36,851 nt of DNA from Lachnospiraceae bacterium (GTDB lineage: Bacteria; Bacillota_A; Clostridia; Lachnospirales; Lachnospiraceae). The DNA is taken from positions 1 through 36,851 of the forward strand of contig JAILDD010000058.1 of the NCBI GenBank assembly GCA_024689605.1, written 5' to 3'. The position numbers and the translations under genes are program-made. Numbering within the stretch: the stretch's first letter is position 1; the number at the start of each line of letters is the position of its first letter. The notes beneath the pieces were generated by a model. It saw only the letters and a list, made by a program, of their open reading frames with translations. It was not told the origin of the DNA and made no database searches. Positions 24,476-33,996 of this stretch are shown piece by piece.

Positions 24476-24994
24476 TCAGATTCCCTCTTTTTTCTTTGTA
24501 TCTTCAGCAAGAACTTCATGTATGATATGCGCAAGCCTTATCATACGGATTTCATTAAGAATCTGTTTCTCTTTCTCACGCTGCTTTGCCAGGTCCTTCT
24601 GTCTTTTTTTAAGTTCTTCAGCTTCCTTAATGCGCCTCTCATCCCTGGACTGCTGCATCTGCTTTTCAAACTTTCTTCTGTCTGCAATGCTTTCTGCTGT
24701 TCCGGGATGCACAGAAGCCGTGCTCTTTCCTAAAACGCGTCCCCCGGTCGTTGACGCATGCACAACAGGCTTTCCTATTATGCGTCCCTGGGGCACAGGT
24801 GATGACATCATGCTTGCCCTGACTATTAGCTCATAGGCACTGACAACCTGCAGATATCTTTCATGATCTGCTTCCGTTGTCCCCGGGGTATCCGGATGAA
24901 GTTCCCTGCACAGCCTGTGGTATGTACTTTTTACAAGAGACGACGAGGCTCCATACTGCAGCCCCAGTATCCCGTAAGCCTGATAAATATCCAT
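24476..24994 (-). CDS. J-domain (DnaJ-like) protein with charged coiled-coil tail
   Basis: This is a 172-residue co-chaperone-type protein. The J domain (about 1-60) has the helix II-loop-helix III pattern with HPD at 33-35, the motif that stimulates DnaK ATPase. There is no Gly/Phe region or zinc finger, so it is a class C J protein. A Ser/Gly-rich linker leads to a long Arg/Glu/Lys-rich helix (about 105-155). The start at 24994 is preferred: it begins the J domain and sits 6 nt after an extended -10 box. The upstream in-frame ATG at 25030 would overlap the -35. There is no Shine-Dalgarno, so translation may be leaderless. It heads a four-gene minus-strand cluster. Confidence 0.8.
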   Translation of the reverse strand: MDIYQAYGILGLQYGASSSLVKSTYHRLCRELHPDTPGTTEADHERYLQVVSAYELIVRASMMSSPVPQGRIIGKPVVHASTTGGRVLGKSTASVHPGTAESIADRRKFEKQMQQSRDERRIKEAEELKKRQKDLAKQREKEKQILNEIRMIRLAHIIHEVLAEDTKKKEGI

Positions 24995-25000
24995 GGCTAA

Positions 25001-25030
25001 ATGATACCACAAATTCACTGTTTCTTTCAA
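25001..25030 (-). promoter_or_regulatory. Promoter of the J-domain gene, -10 adjacent to the ATG
   Basis: TTGAAA (25030-25025), an 18-nt spacer and TATCAT (25006-25001) with an extended -10 TG. TTAGCC then ATG follows, so transcription should begin at or next to the A of the start codon. Confidence 0.65.
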
Positions 25031-25072
25031 CGGACTGCATCATTATCCGTGTCGTCCGGCAGCTTGTTCGTA

Positions 25073-25984
25073 TCACTTATCAAGATCGTATGGAGTCACC
25101 TGATATACATAATAGTTAAGCCAGTTGCTGTAGAGAGCATTTGCATGGGCGCGCCACAAAAGCAGCGGTTTCTGTTCCGGATCATTATCCGGATAATAAT
25201 TGACCGGAAGGTGTATATCCAGCCCTTTACTGACATCCCTCTTGTACTCTTTGTCAAGAGTGTATCTGTCATACTCCGGATGCCCCATCACAAATATTCT
25301 TTTGTCATCATTTGACTTTACCAGCAGCACACCTGCCTCGTCGGAATTTGCCAGAACCGTAAGCTCGCTGCAGTTTTCTATATCTTCTGTCCTGTTAGTG
25401 GTATGTCTGGAATGAGGTGCATAAAATTCATCATCAAACCCTCTTACTAACGGGGTGCGCCTGTGCAAAACGCGGTGTCTGTATATGCCGAAAAGTTTTT
25501 CCGGAAGAGCCACTTTGTCAATACCGTAATAATGGTAAAGCCCTGCCTGGGCTCCCCAGCACAGATACATAGTTGATGTAACATTTGTATCTGTCCAGTC
25601 CATTATCCTGCACACTTCATCCCAGTAGTCCACTTCCTCAAAAGGCATCTGTTCAACAGGAGCCCCTGTTATTATCATTCCATCAAACTTCTGCTCTTTT
25701 ATCTCATCAAAAGAGGTATAAAAGCGGTTAAGATGGTTTGCCGATGTATTCTGCGGAATATGGCTTTTCACCATAAGAAAAGTCAGGTCGATCTGCAACG
25801 GGGTATTCGAAAAAGACCTCAGCAGCTGCAGTTCCGTATCCTCTTTAAGAGGCATAAGATTGAGTATGCATACCTTGAGAGGACGGATATCCTGGTGGAT
25901 AGCCCTGGTCTCATCCATTACAAATATGTTTTCATTTTCAAGCTGCTCCCTGGCCGGAAGATCGCTCTGAATCCTGATTGGCAT
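25073..25984 (-). CDS. metA: Homoserine O-acyltransferase MetA (predicted acetyltransferase)
   Basis: MetA activates the hydroxyl of homoserine for methionine synthesis in the cytosol. The 303-residue protein is full length, with the nucleophile Cys142 in LCWGAQAG, His235 and Glu237 in GHPEYD, and Arg249. Residue 111 is Glu (TGAPVEQMPF). In characterised MetA proteins, Gly at this position goes with succinyl-CoA use (E. coli) and Glu with acetyl-CoA use (Bacillus cereus type), so this enzyme is predicted to make O-acetylhomoserine despite the usual family name. An AAAGGA site lies 10 nt upstream of the ATG. It follows a 47-residue small gene by 26 nt and shares its promoter. I saw no SAM riboswitch or T-box before it. 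Confidence 0.95.
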   Translation of the reverse strand: MPIRIQSDLPAREQLENENIFVMDETRAIHQDIRPLKVCILNLMPLKEDTELQLLRSFSNTPLQIDLTFLMVKSHIPQNTSANHLNRFYTSFDEIKEQKFDGMIITGAPVEQMPFEEVDYWDEVCRIMDWTDTNVTSTMYLCWGAQAGLYHYYGIDKVALPEKLFGIYRHRVLHRRTPLVRGFDDEFYAPHSRHTTNRTEDIENCSELTVLANSDEAGVLLVKSNDDKRIFVMGHPEYDRYTLDKEYKRDVSKGLDIHLPVNYYPDNDPEQKPLLLWRAHANALYSNWLNYYVYQVTPYDLDK

Positions 25985-26010
25985 CTTGCCCGATTCCTTT
26001 CTATCAATTA

Positions 26011-26154
26011 TTATTTCCGGTTTCCCTCAGACTTTTTGCCTTTAGGAGGCAAGCCCGGTATTATCACACCCTTGCCCTTCTTCTGATCTTTTTCCTTATT
26101 CTCATCTGCATTTTCAGCTGTATTTACTGCAGCGTCTTTCTTCTGGTCACTCAT
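26011..26154 (-). CDS. 47-residue small protein upstream of metA
   Basis: This short frame has one of the strongest ribosome sites in the window (AAAGGAGGGGGG, 4 nt before the ATG at 26154) and ends at TAA 26 nt before metA. The product is highly hydrophilic: an Asp/Glu/Lys/Ala/Asn-rich first half and a Gly/Pro/Lys end containing GVIIPGLPPKGKK. It has no signal peptide, membrane helix, cysteine or internal Met run. It sits directly behind an extended -10 promoter, in the place of a leader peptide, but it lacks the Met-codon cluster of an attenuator. It may be a conserved small protein or a translational coupler for metA. No family recognised. Confidence 0.65.
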   Translation of the reverse strand: MSDQKKDAAVNTAENADENKEKDQKKGKGVIIPGLPPKGKKSEGNRK

Positions 26155-26194
26155 TGTCCCCCCTCCTTTACATAATTGTCATGATTAAAAGAAT

Positions 26195-26203
26195 ATTATA
26201 GCA
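26195..26203 (-). promoter_or_regulatory. Extended -10 promoter of the small gene-metA operon
   Basis: The minus strand reads TGCTATAAT, a perfect -10 (26200-26195) with TG extension. There is no convincing -35. The leader is about 34 nt to the ATG at 26154. Confidence 0.6.
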
Positions 26204-26280
26204 CAAAAACAATCATTTAATGAAATCTAAAGTTTACTCAGCAAAACCAAAACAATTCAAAAATCCTAACATTAATGCTA

Positions 26281-27405
26281 CTAAAAAAACACATTTCCAG
26301 CTTCGATATTCCTTCTATACTGGCAAGCTTTGGCGTATAGCATATTGGGATGTATGCATCTTTTTGAATCAGAACATAACTGATAACGTGAACAACATGC
26401 AAAACCAGTCGCTTTAGGAACATAATTATTTATACCATAATGTATGCACTCAATTAGACAATCTATTAATTCATCTGAATCCTGCTCAAAACGTTTTTTT
26501 TCATCCGATGATCCAAAACTCTTTGAATACACTTCAACAATATTTACATTAGATTTAAGAACATTCTCCTTTACTCTGGCCAATGTCGTATATTTACTGC
26601 TATCCCTTCCAGCTTCTACCAAATCTGGTTCATAGACTCTGATTGCATAGGATGATATACCATCCTTACCTTTGTTTGCCATAATTACAAACGATTGCTC
26701 CATCAAACCTAATTCTTTTTCGATATTTCCAAATTTAGCTGAAAGTTTTGCTCGCCAGCCTTCAGACAAATCCGCTTCAACAAGCTCCTCCTCAACAGAT
26801 AAAGCATCCGATGTAATATTAACCATGTCCGCATTGAAACCGTTAATAACACCCGTTGCAGATTCTTTACATAGTATGCGACCAAATGACAAATATTCAT
26901 AAACCAAGTGATTAATAACACAGTCTTCTATTGCTCTATGAGCCTTTGAATAATCAACATTAAATAATTTTGCTAAACAGCCCAATCTGTAACTCTGCAT
27001 TCCCGGCATAGTATTTCTTGCCAAATACATTGTATCAATATAATCATTGGTGAATGGCCTATTAATTGATCTAACATATGCATCTTCCAAAAACTTGCTG
27101 TCAAATGATGTAAAATTGTGCCCTACAAGAATACTCTCACCTACAAACCGGCTAAATTTCATTATCGCTTCTTTTTCCTCTATACCATCACGCTGAAGCA
27201 TATCGTTAGAAATCCCCGTCAATATCACAATTTTTTCAGACAAAGCCTTGTCTGTTTTTACAAGCACATTGAACCGATCCGTTTCCGCACCAGCCTCATA
27301 CTTGATTGCGCCGATTTCTATAATCGAATCACTAAAATGACTAAATCCAGTAGTTTCCAAATCAACAACGGTATAGTTGTCTGTAACGCACTCAATTCTT
27401 CCCAT
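26281..27405 (-). CDS. DEDDh 3'-5' exonuclease (DnaQ-like) with Cys-rich C-terminus
   Basis: The 374-residue protein has an N-terminal DnaQ-type exonuclease domain (about 8-175): Exo I YTVVDLETTG with Asp15 and Glu17, Exo II GHNFTSFDSKFLEDA, and Exo III HRAIEDC, the DEDDh set binding two metal ions. A middle part of unknown fold (about 190-330) follows. The C-terminus has a compact cysteine pattern, CC-x5-C-x5-C-x11-C (ending YRRNIEAGNVFF), likely a metal site. The start at 27405 is preferred over an ATG at 27447 because it has AAAGGGG upstream and begins the fold. It lies in an AT-rich block with a 95-residue gene and ligA. The family fits DNA proofreading or repair nucleases; substrate unknown. 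Confidence 0.88.
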   Translation of the reverse strand: MGRIECVTDNYTVVDLETTGFSHFSDSIIEIGAIKYEAGAETDRFNVLVKTDKALSEKIVILTGISNDMLQRDGIEEKEAIMKFSRFVGESILVGHNFTSFDSKFLEDAYVRSINRPFTNDYIDTMYLARNTMPGMQSYRLGCLAKLFNVDYSKAHRAIEDCVINHLVYEYLSFGRILCKESATGVINGFNADMVNITSDALSVEEELVEADLSEGWRAKLSAKFGNIEKELGLMEQSFVIMANKGKDGISSYAIRVYEPDLVEAGRDSSKYTTLARVKENVLKSNVNIVEVYSKSFGSSDEKKRFEQDSDELIDCLIECIHYGINNYVPKATGFACCSRYQLCSDSKRCIHPNMLYAKACQYRRNIEAGNVFF

Positions 27406-27421
27406 TCTATAAAAATCCCCT

Positions 27422-27709
27422 TTATTCAGATGCTTTACTAATATCACTTAGAAATGACGATTTTTGCATTTCGGAAAAATAATCACTCAGTATTCTAACC
27501 TTGTTTCCATCCGCAAGAGAAATCATAAGACTCATGCTCCCGCTCGGCTCATATGTTGCAATCACTTCGTAATCAACCACAGAAAAACTTCTCCATTCGC
27601 AATCTGAATCTTTTTTCCAATAAACCAGCTCTTTTGTAACCGGTAGTTTTAAACTGTTTCTTAATTCTTTTGTATCCTTATCACTTAATGCTACAAATTC
27701 CTTTGCCAT
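27422..27709 (-). CDS. Unknown 95-residue protein between ligA and the exonuclease
   Basis: No family is recognised. It reads as a small alpha/beta protein: a charged helix at the start (MAKEFVALSDKDTKELRNSL), a strand-rich middle (ELVYWKKDSDCEWRSFSVV, DYEVIATYEP) and a helical end. There is no signal or membrane segment. The start at 27709 is chosen for its GGAGG site 6 nt upstream; an in-frame ATG at 27724 adds five residues. It lies 31 nt after ligA and 16 nt before the exonuclease start, so the three are probably one operon. Confidence 0.7.
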   Translation of the reverse strand: MAKEFVALSDKDTKELRNSLKLPVTKELVYWKKDSDCEWRSFSVVDYEVIATYEPSGSMSLMISLADGNKVRILSDYFSEMQKSSFLSDISKASE

Positions 27710-27740
27710 ATAAACCTCCAGCATATCAAATTTTCATAAT

Positions 27741-29780
<2,040 letters not shown>

Positions 29781-29790
29781 CTATTCTTTC

Positions 29791-29824
29791 AAAATACAAA
29801 AGGGAACGTGATAACCACGTTCCC
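29791..29824 (-). terminator. Terminator after the CarD-like gene
   Basis: GGGAACGTG (29802-29810) pairs with CACGTTCCC (29816-29824) around a 5-nt loop. On the minus strand TTTTGTATTTT follows. It separates carD from ligA. Confidence 0.88.
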
Positions 29825-29846
29825 CAAGCCATCCATTTTATTAACA

Positions 29847-30338
29847 TTACGGATCCAGCTCCTCACTTATGCGCTCAACAGCCTCCGCCATGGTAATACC
29901 AAGCGCAGTGGCAACCTCGCTGAAAAAAATCCTTTCTGCACACTTAAGGATCTTCTCCTCTGCAATATTGAGATTCTTGTGATTCTTTCTGTTCTCAGCA
30001 CGAAGATGACGCAGCTGCCTTATCATATTGGAAATCTTGATATTATCCGCAGATCTTAATATCTCATCACAGACTTCCTTAGCCGGCACCGTTCCTTTAC
30101 GCTTTGAAGAAACGACCTCCCTGATCATCTCCTCCGCTTCCTTCTTGCCGATTACCTTCCTTGAAATGTCGCTTTCGCGATCAACTGAAACATAGATAGT
30201 GTCCCTGGAGTCATAAACAGGCTTCAGTGAATAATATATCTTATCCGGCCCCCCAAATGAAAGCGGTCCGATTTCCTCCACCTTGCAGGACCCGGACATT
30301 CCACACATAACAAAATCGCCGACCTTATATTTCTGCAT
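29847..30338 (-). CDS. CarD/CdnL-family transcriptional regulator
   Basis: The 163-residue protein has an N-terminal CarD/TRCF RNA-polymerase-interaction domain (about 1-62: KYKVGDFVMCGMSGSCKVEEIG, split after GDFVMC, then DKIYYSLKPVYDSRDTIYVSVD in similar pattern) and a helical C-terminal domain. CarD/CdnL proteins bind the beta subunit and stabilise open promoter complexes. The Trp wedge seen in mycobacterial CarD is not obvious here. The start at 30338 is chosen for the GGAGG site 5 nt upstream; an ATG at 30350 lies before that site. It is monocistronic with a near-consensus promoter and a strong terminator. Confidence 0.88.
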   Translation of the reverse strand: MQKYKVGDFVMCGMSGSCKVEEIGPLSFGGPDKIYYSLKPVYDSRDTIYVSVDRESDISRKVIGKKEAEEMIREVVSSKRKGTVPAKEVCDEILRSADNIKISNMIRQLRHLRAENRKNHKNLNIAEEKILKCAERIFFSEVATALGITMAEAVERISEELDP

Positions 30339-30364
30339 TGCAACCTCCATTTCAATATGCTACA

Positions 30365-30393
30365 ATTATAAATTTTTCCCCGTGTTTTTTCAA
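30365..30393 (-). promoter_or_regulatory. Promoter of the CarD-like gene
   Basis: TTGAAA (30393-30388), a 17-nt spacer and TATAAT (30370-30365) on the minus strand: 11 of 12 consensus bases. Confidence 0.82.
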
Positions 30394-30406
30394 GATAAAA
30401 ATTGTA

Positions 30407-30435
30407 TTTCCACAGATGCTTTTTTTTGCTATAAT
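30407..30435 (+). promoter_or_regulatory. Promoter of the MBOAT-DHHW operon
   Basis: TTTCCA (30407-30412), a 17-nt spacer and TATAAT (30430-30435) with an extended -10 TG. The leader is about 100 nt. It is divergent from the carD promoter, the two -35 boxes being 13 nt apart. Confidence 0.65.
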
Positions 30436-30540
30436 AACAATTTGTCTGACCGGTTAACAAAACTTGGACAGATTTTAACAGGATTGGCGTCGGCAGTCCG
30501 TAAACCGGCTGTTAACGATATTGCATAGATTTAGATTAAG

Positions 30541-32328
30541 ATGGTTTTCTCACACTTATTTTTTGTTTTTATATTTTTAACACTAAACCTGCTTCTCTAC
30601 AGCGTGCTGCCCGGCATCCGGCTAAAGAATGCCTGCATGCTTATTTTTTCGCTTGTATTCTATGCCTTTGCAGGTCCCAAGTATGTGATACTGCTGGTAT
30701 CCATGGTTTTGGTAAGCTTTCTTTTTGCGCTTGCTGAAGAGCACTTTCTGAAGAAAAACAATAAAAAAGGTGCCGTTGCAATGCTTGTACTGGATGTGGT
30801 CAGCATGCTGGGAACACTTGCCTATTTTAAATACGCTGTTTTCTTTCTCGAAAACGTCAAATACTTCTCCGGACTTGAATTCGATATTCCCGAAATAATA
30901 CTTCCCATCGGAATATCTTTTTATACTTTCCAGCTCATCAGCTATAACGCCGATGTTGCAAAAGGTGAAGTGTCCGCCCAGAAAAATTATTTCAGGCTTC
31001 TTCTCTATGCCGCAATGTTCCACCAGTGCATTGCCGGCCCCATAATACGATACAGCACTGTCGAAAGAGAAATAAATGAAAGGAAATTTTCAGTTTCCGA
31101 CTGCCGAAAGGGAATCCTCAGGTTCTGCACAGGCCTTGCCAAAAAGGCCTTCCTTGCAAACACCTGTGCATCTGTAGTTGACAATCTGGTTCCCGCCGGT
31201 GCGGATCAGATAGCTGTAACTTCCGCGCCTTCCCTTTGGGTAGGAATGTTCTTTTTTATGCTTCAGATATACCTCGATTTCTCTGCCTATTCGGACATGG
31301 CTATAGGCATGGGACTTATGATAGGCTTTCATTATGACGAGAACTTCAATTATCCTTATGTCGCAGTTTCCGCAACGGATTTCTGGCGCCGCTGGCATAT
31401 CTCCCTCAGTACGTTTTTCAGGGACTATGTCTATATCCCCCTGGGAGGAAACCGCTGCAGTGCCATCAGGAATATTTTCAACCTTCTCGTTGTTTGGGCC
31501 CTTACCGGCTTCTGGCACGGTGCCAGCTGGAATTTCATTATATGGGGACTATACTATTTCATACTTCTTGTCATAGAAAAATACATTATTTACAGAAAGC
31601 CCAAAGAAAAGAAAACCGTTGCCGCAGAACCGGAAAAAGCTGTCACAAAGGCCACTGAAAAGGAAAAGGAAAAGGAAGATGAAGATGAGACTGATAATGA
31701 AACAGATATCAGCATAATGAACCTCGACATGGTTCCCGATGACCAGGACCTGTCGGTAGATACAGTCAAGCTTTCCGACATAATAAAGGAACTCAATGCA
31801 CTTTCAATAGAAGAAAACAAGCCCGCGCCCAACAATGACGCAGCTGGGAAGGACGGCATTACAGCTCACAACGCTGCAAATTCAGCAAATGAAAAATCCG
31901 CTGACGACAAGCCAAAAAAATCAAGAAAACGTCACCTGTATTACATGCTCTATATCCCCCGCTGCATTCTAACAATGTGCCTTGTTCTTATCGGCTGGAC
32001 CATATTCTATTTTGATGATACATTAACCTTAAAAACTGCTCTTACCAGGATGTTTGCGCTTGATGGAGGTGCGGCATACTATGCCGACAGAGCAGCCCTG
32101 CTCGCCCTTAAGAATAATATGTTCTTCCTGGTGATTGCAGTGATTTCATGCCTTCCTGTATACAATAAGCTTCACAAAAAGCTTTACAGCCTGACACTTG
32201 AAGAACACCCCGTTTTATTCAGAACAAAATATTTACTTGATGCGCTGACAGTGATAGTATGTCTACTGTTGTCAGTAATGTGCCTGATAGGCAACAGTTA
32301 CAATCCTTTTATATATTTCAGGTTTTAG
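30541..32328 (+). CDS. MBOAT O-acyltransferase (AlgI/DltB-like) with charged insertion
   Basis: This polytopic membrane enzyme probably passes acetyl groups to an exported polymer. It has the MBOAT pattern: the N-terminal helix set, LPIGISFYTFQLISY, DFWRRWHISLSTFFRDYVYIPLGG (His286; quoted here only for its core FWRRWHIS) and the catalytic His326 in TGFWHGASWN. Relatives are about 460-500 residues; this one has 595, because residues 350-465 form a hydrophilic insertion rich in Glu, Asp, Lys and Ala between two membrane helices. The ribosome site is weak (ATTAAG). The DHHW gene follows after 33 nt, the usual AlgI-AlgJ-like pairing for exopolysaccharide or wall-polymer acetylation. Confidence 0.9.
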   Translation: MVFSHLFFVFIFLTLNLLLYSVLPGIRLKNACMLIFSLVFYAFAGPKYVILLVSMVLVSFLFALAEEHFLKKNNKKGAVAMLVLDVVSMLGTLAYFKYAVFFLENVKYFSGLEFDIPEIILPIGISFYTFQLISYNADVAKGEVSAQKNYFRLLLYAAMFHQCIAGPIIRYSTVEREINERKFSVSDCRKGILRFCTGLAKKAFLANTCASVVDNLVPAGADQIAVTSAPSLWVGMFFFMLQIYLDFSAYSDMAIGMGLMIGFHYDENFNYPYVAVSATDFWRRWHISLSTFFRDYVYIPLGGNRCSAIRNIFNLLVVWALTGFWHGASWNFIIWGLYYFILLVIEKYIIYRKPKEKKTVAAEPEKAVTKATEKEKEKEDEDETDNETDISIMNLDMVPDDQDLSVDTVKLSDIIKELNALSIEENKPAPNNDAAGKDGITAHNAANSANEKSADDKPKKSRKRHLYYMLYIPRCILTMCLVLIGWTIFYFDDTLTLKTALTRMFALDGGAAYYADRAALLALKNNMFFLVIAVISCLPVYNKLHKKLYSLTLEEHPVLFRTKYLLDALTVIVCLLLSVMCLIGNSYNPFIYFRF

Positions 32329-32361
32329 CAGAGAATCATACAGACAGAACAGGAATCAGAT

Positions 32362-33879
32362 ATGGCTGATAATAAAGAACAAAACACAACAAATGAAGAA
32401 ATAAAGAATGAATTATCAAAAGCAGAGCGTTCCGAAAAAAGATGGTCCTTCTTTATAATTACTGTATTCGGCCTGCTCATGGCCGGTGGCAGCATCATAG
32501 GGCTGATCCCCAATCTACGTCCACAGGTAAGCGAACTGGAGAAGAGAGAGCTGGAATCCTTCCCCGTATACTCTGACGAAAACTTTGTGTCGGGAGAATA
32601 TCTGGATGAACTCCAGAGCTGGTATGCCGACAGTTATCCGGGCCGTGAAGAAATACTGACAGCCTATGGTGATCTGAAAGATCACTACGGCATAAAAGAC
32701 GAAGAGATACATGGTGAGCTTTCATATGGTGATGAGATTCCCATTGTTGAAGACTATCCGTCCATAGAAGATGAAGACGAGTACCTTCTTGCTGATGAAG
32801 GTATGGATCCTCCCCTTCCTCCCACGCCGCCTTCAGACGATATGACATCAGCAGGCGGAAGTTCCGGTGAAGCAGATTCCAATACAGATGAAACAGCTTC
32901 TGAAGATGGAGATGCTACCGTATCAGACAACAAATACGACCCTGATGATTTTTCACCGATCCCTTCCGTAGCCTCCGATGCCGGAAGCGACGGTGAAAAG
33001 TTCGGTGCCTTATATATAAGTAACGGCGCAGCTTATTCCACTTATTATTTTTCACAGAAATGCGCGGATGAATATGCCGCAATGGCCAGTGATTACGCTG
33101 AAGAACTTGACGGTGTTAGCAACGTATATTCCATGCTGATCCCCCTCTCAGGGTATTTTTACCTGGGTTCAGACGTTAAGGAACAGCTGCATATGAGCGA
33201 TGAAAAAGCCGCATTTAACTACATCTACTCCGTCATGGATGAGAAGGTTACTCCCGTCCCCATCGTCGATGCCCTTGCAAGACACCGCAATGAATATATC
33301 TATTTCAGAACAGACCATCACTGGACTGCCCGTGGAGCATACTATGCTTACAGACAGTATGCAAAGATAAAGGGATTCACCCCTTATGAAATAACAGATT
33401 ACACCTGCATACAGTTTGACAATTTCCTTGGCAGCTTCTACTCCTCTACCGGCAGTTCATCACTGGCAGCCACTCCCGACACAGTAGAGGCCTTTGTTCC
33501 CCTGTCAACAAACACTATGTACATCACGCAGAAAAACGGCGTAACAATGGAATGGGACATAATAAAAGACGTTTCCGGATGGGGCCGCTACAGCAAGTTC
33601 AACACCTTCATAGGCGGTGACCAGCCCTATGCATACATAAAGAATCCCAACATAAATGACGGCACTGCCTGCCTTGTGATCAAGGAATCCTTCGGAAATG
33701 CTTTCGTTCCTTTCCTTGTAGACCATTATGATGAAGTTTATGTAGTAGACTACAGATACTACAAGCAGGGGGCTGTAACTCTTGCAAAAGAGCACGAGAT
33801 AGACGATGTTATATTCGTAAACAATGCCAGCGCATTAAGTACAGGAAAGATCAATCTTATGAAGGCAAGGATGTTCTAG
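32362..33879 (+). CDS. DHHW/AlgX-J-like exported protein, partner of the MBOAT enzyme
   Basis: The 505-residue protein has one N-terminal membrane anchor (about 28-50), an acidic low-complexity Asp/Glu/Ser/Pro linker (about 130-205) and an extracytoplasmic SGNH-like domain. RTDHHWTARGAYYAY contains the DHHW motif (318-321), and IKESFGNAF near 450 is the likely nucleophile Ser region of AlgJ/AlgX-type acetyltransferases. These proteins transfer acetyl from the MBOAT partner to the polymer outside the membrane. An AGGAA site precedes the ATG. Direct pairing with the upstream MBOAT gene and a terminator-like hairpin after it support a two-gene operon. The polymer cannot be named from the sequence. 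Confidence 0.88.
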   Translation: MADNKEQNTTNEEIKNELSKAERSEKRWSFFIITVFGLLMAGGSIIGLIPNLRPQVSELEKRELESFPVYSDENFVSGEYLDELQSWYADSYPGREEILTAYGDLKDHYGIKDEEIHGELSYGDEIPIVEDYPSIEDEDEYLLADEGMDPPLPPTPPSDDMTSAGGSSGEADSNTDETASEDGDATVSDNKYDPDDFSPIPSVASDAGSDGEKFGALYISNGAAYSTYYFSQKCADEYAAMASDYAEELDGVSNVYSMLIPLSGYFYLGSDVKEQLHMSDEKAAFNYIYSVMDEKVTPVPIVDALARHRNEYIYFRTDHHWTARGAYYAYRQYAKIKGFTPYEITDYTCIQFDNFLGSFYSSTGSSSLAATPDTVEAFVPLSTNTMYITQKNGVTMEWDIIKDVSGWGRYSKFNTFIGGDQPYAYIKNPNINDGTACLVIKESFGNAFVPFLVDHYDEVYVVDYRYYKQGAVTLAKEHEIDDVIFVNNASALSTGKINLMKARMF

Positions 33880-33909
33880 CCCAAAGAAAATCTTTTTACA
33901 TATGAATAC

Positions 33910-33946
33910 AAAAACGGCGGCACAGATATCACGAGTCGCCATTTTT
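33910..33946. terminator. Probable bidirectional terminator between DHHW gene and gpsA
   Basis: AAAAACGGCG (33910-33919) faces CGCCATTTTT (33937-33946) with one mismatch and a 17-nt loop. It could serve both convergent operons. The stem is weaker than the others in the window. Confidence 0.5.
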
Positions 33947-33996
33947 ATATTCTTATTTATAATTTTTAAAACCGATGCTCTGGCCGTCCGTTTGGC

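Noticed and set aside
26155..26280. SAM riboswitch or T-box before the metA operon
   Set aside because: The leader is only about 34 nt after the predicted start and shows no T-box sequence, terminator or SAM-aptamer features.
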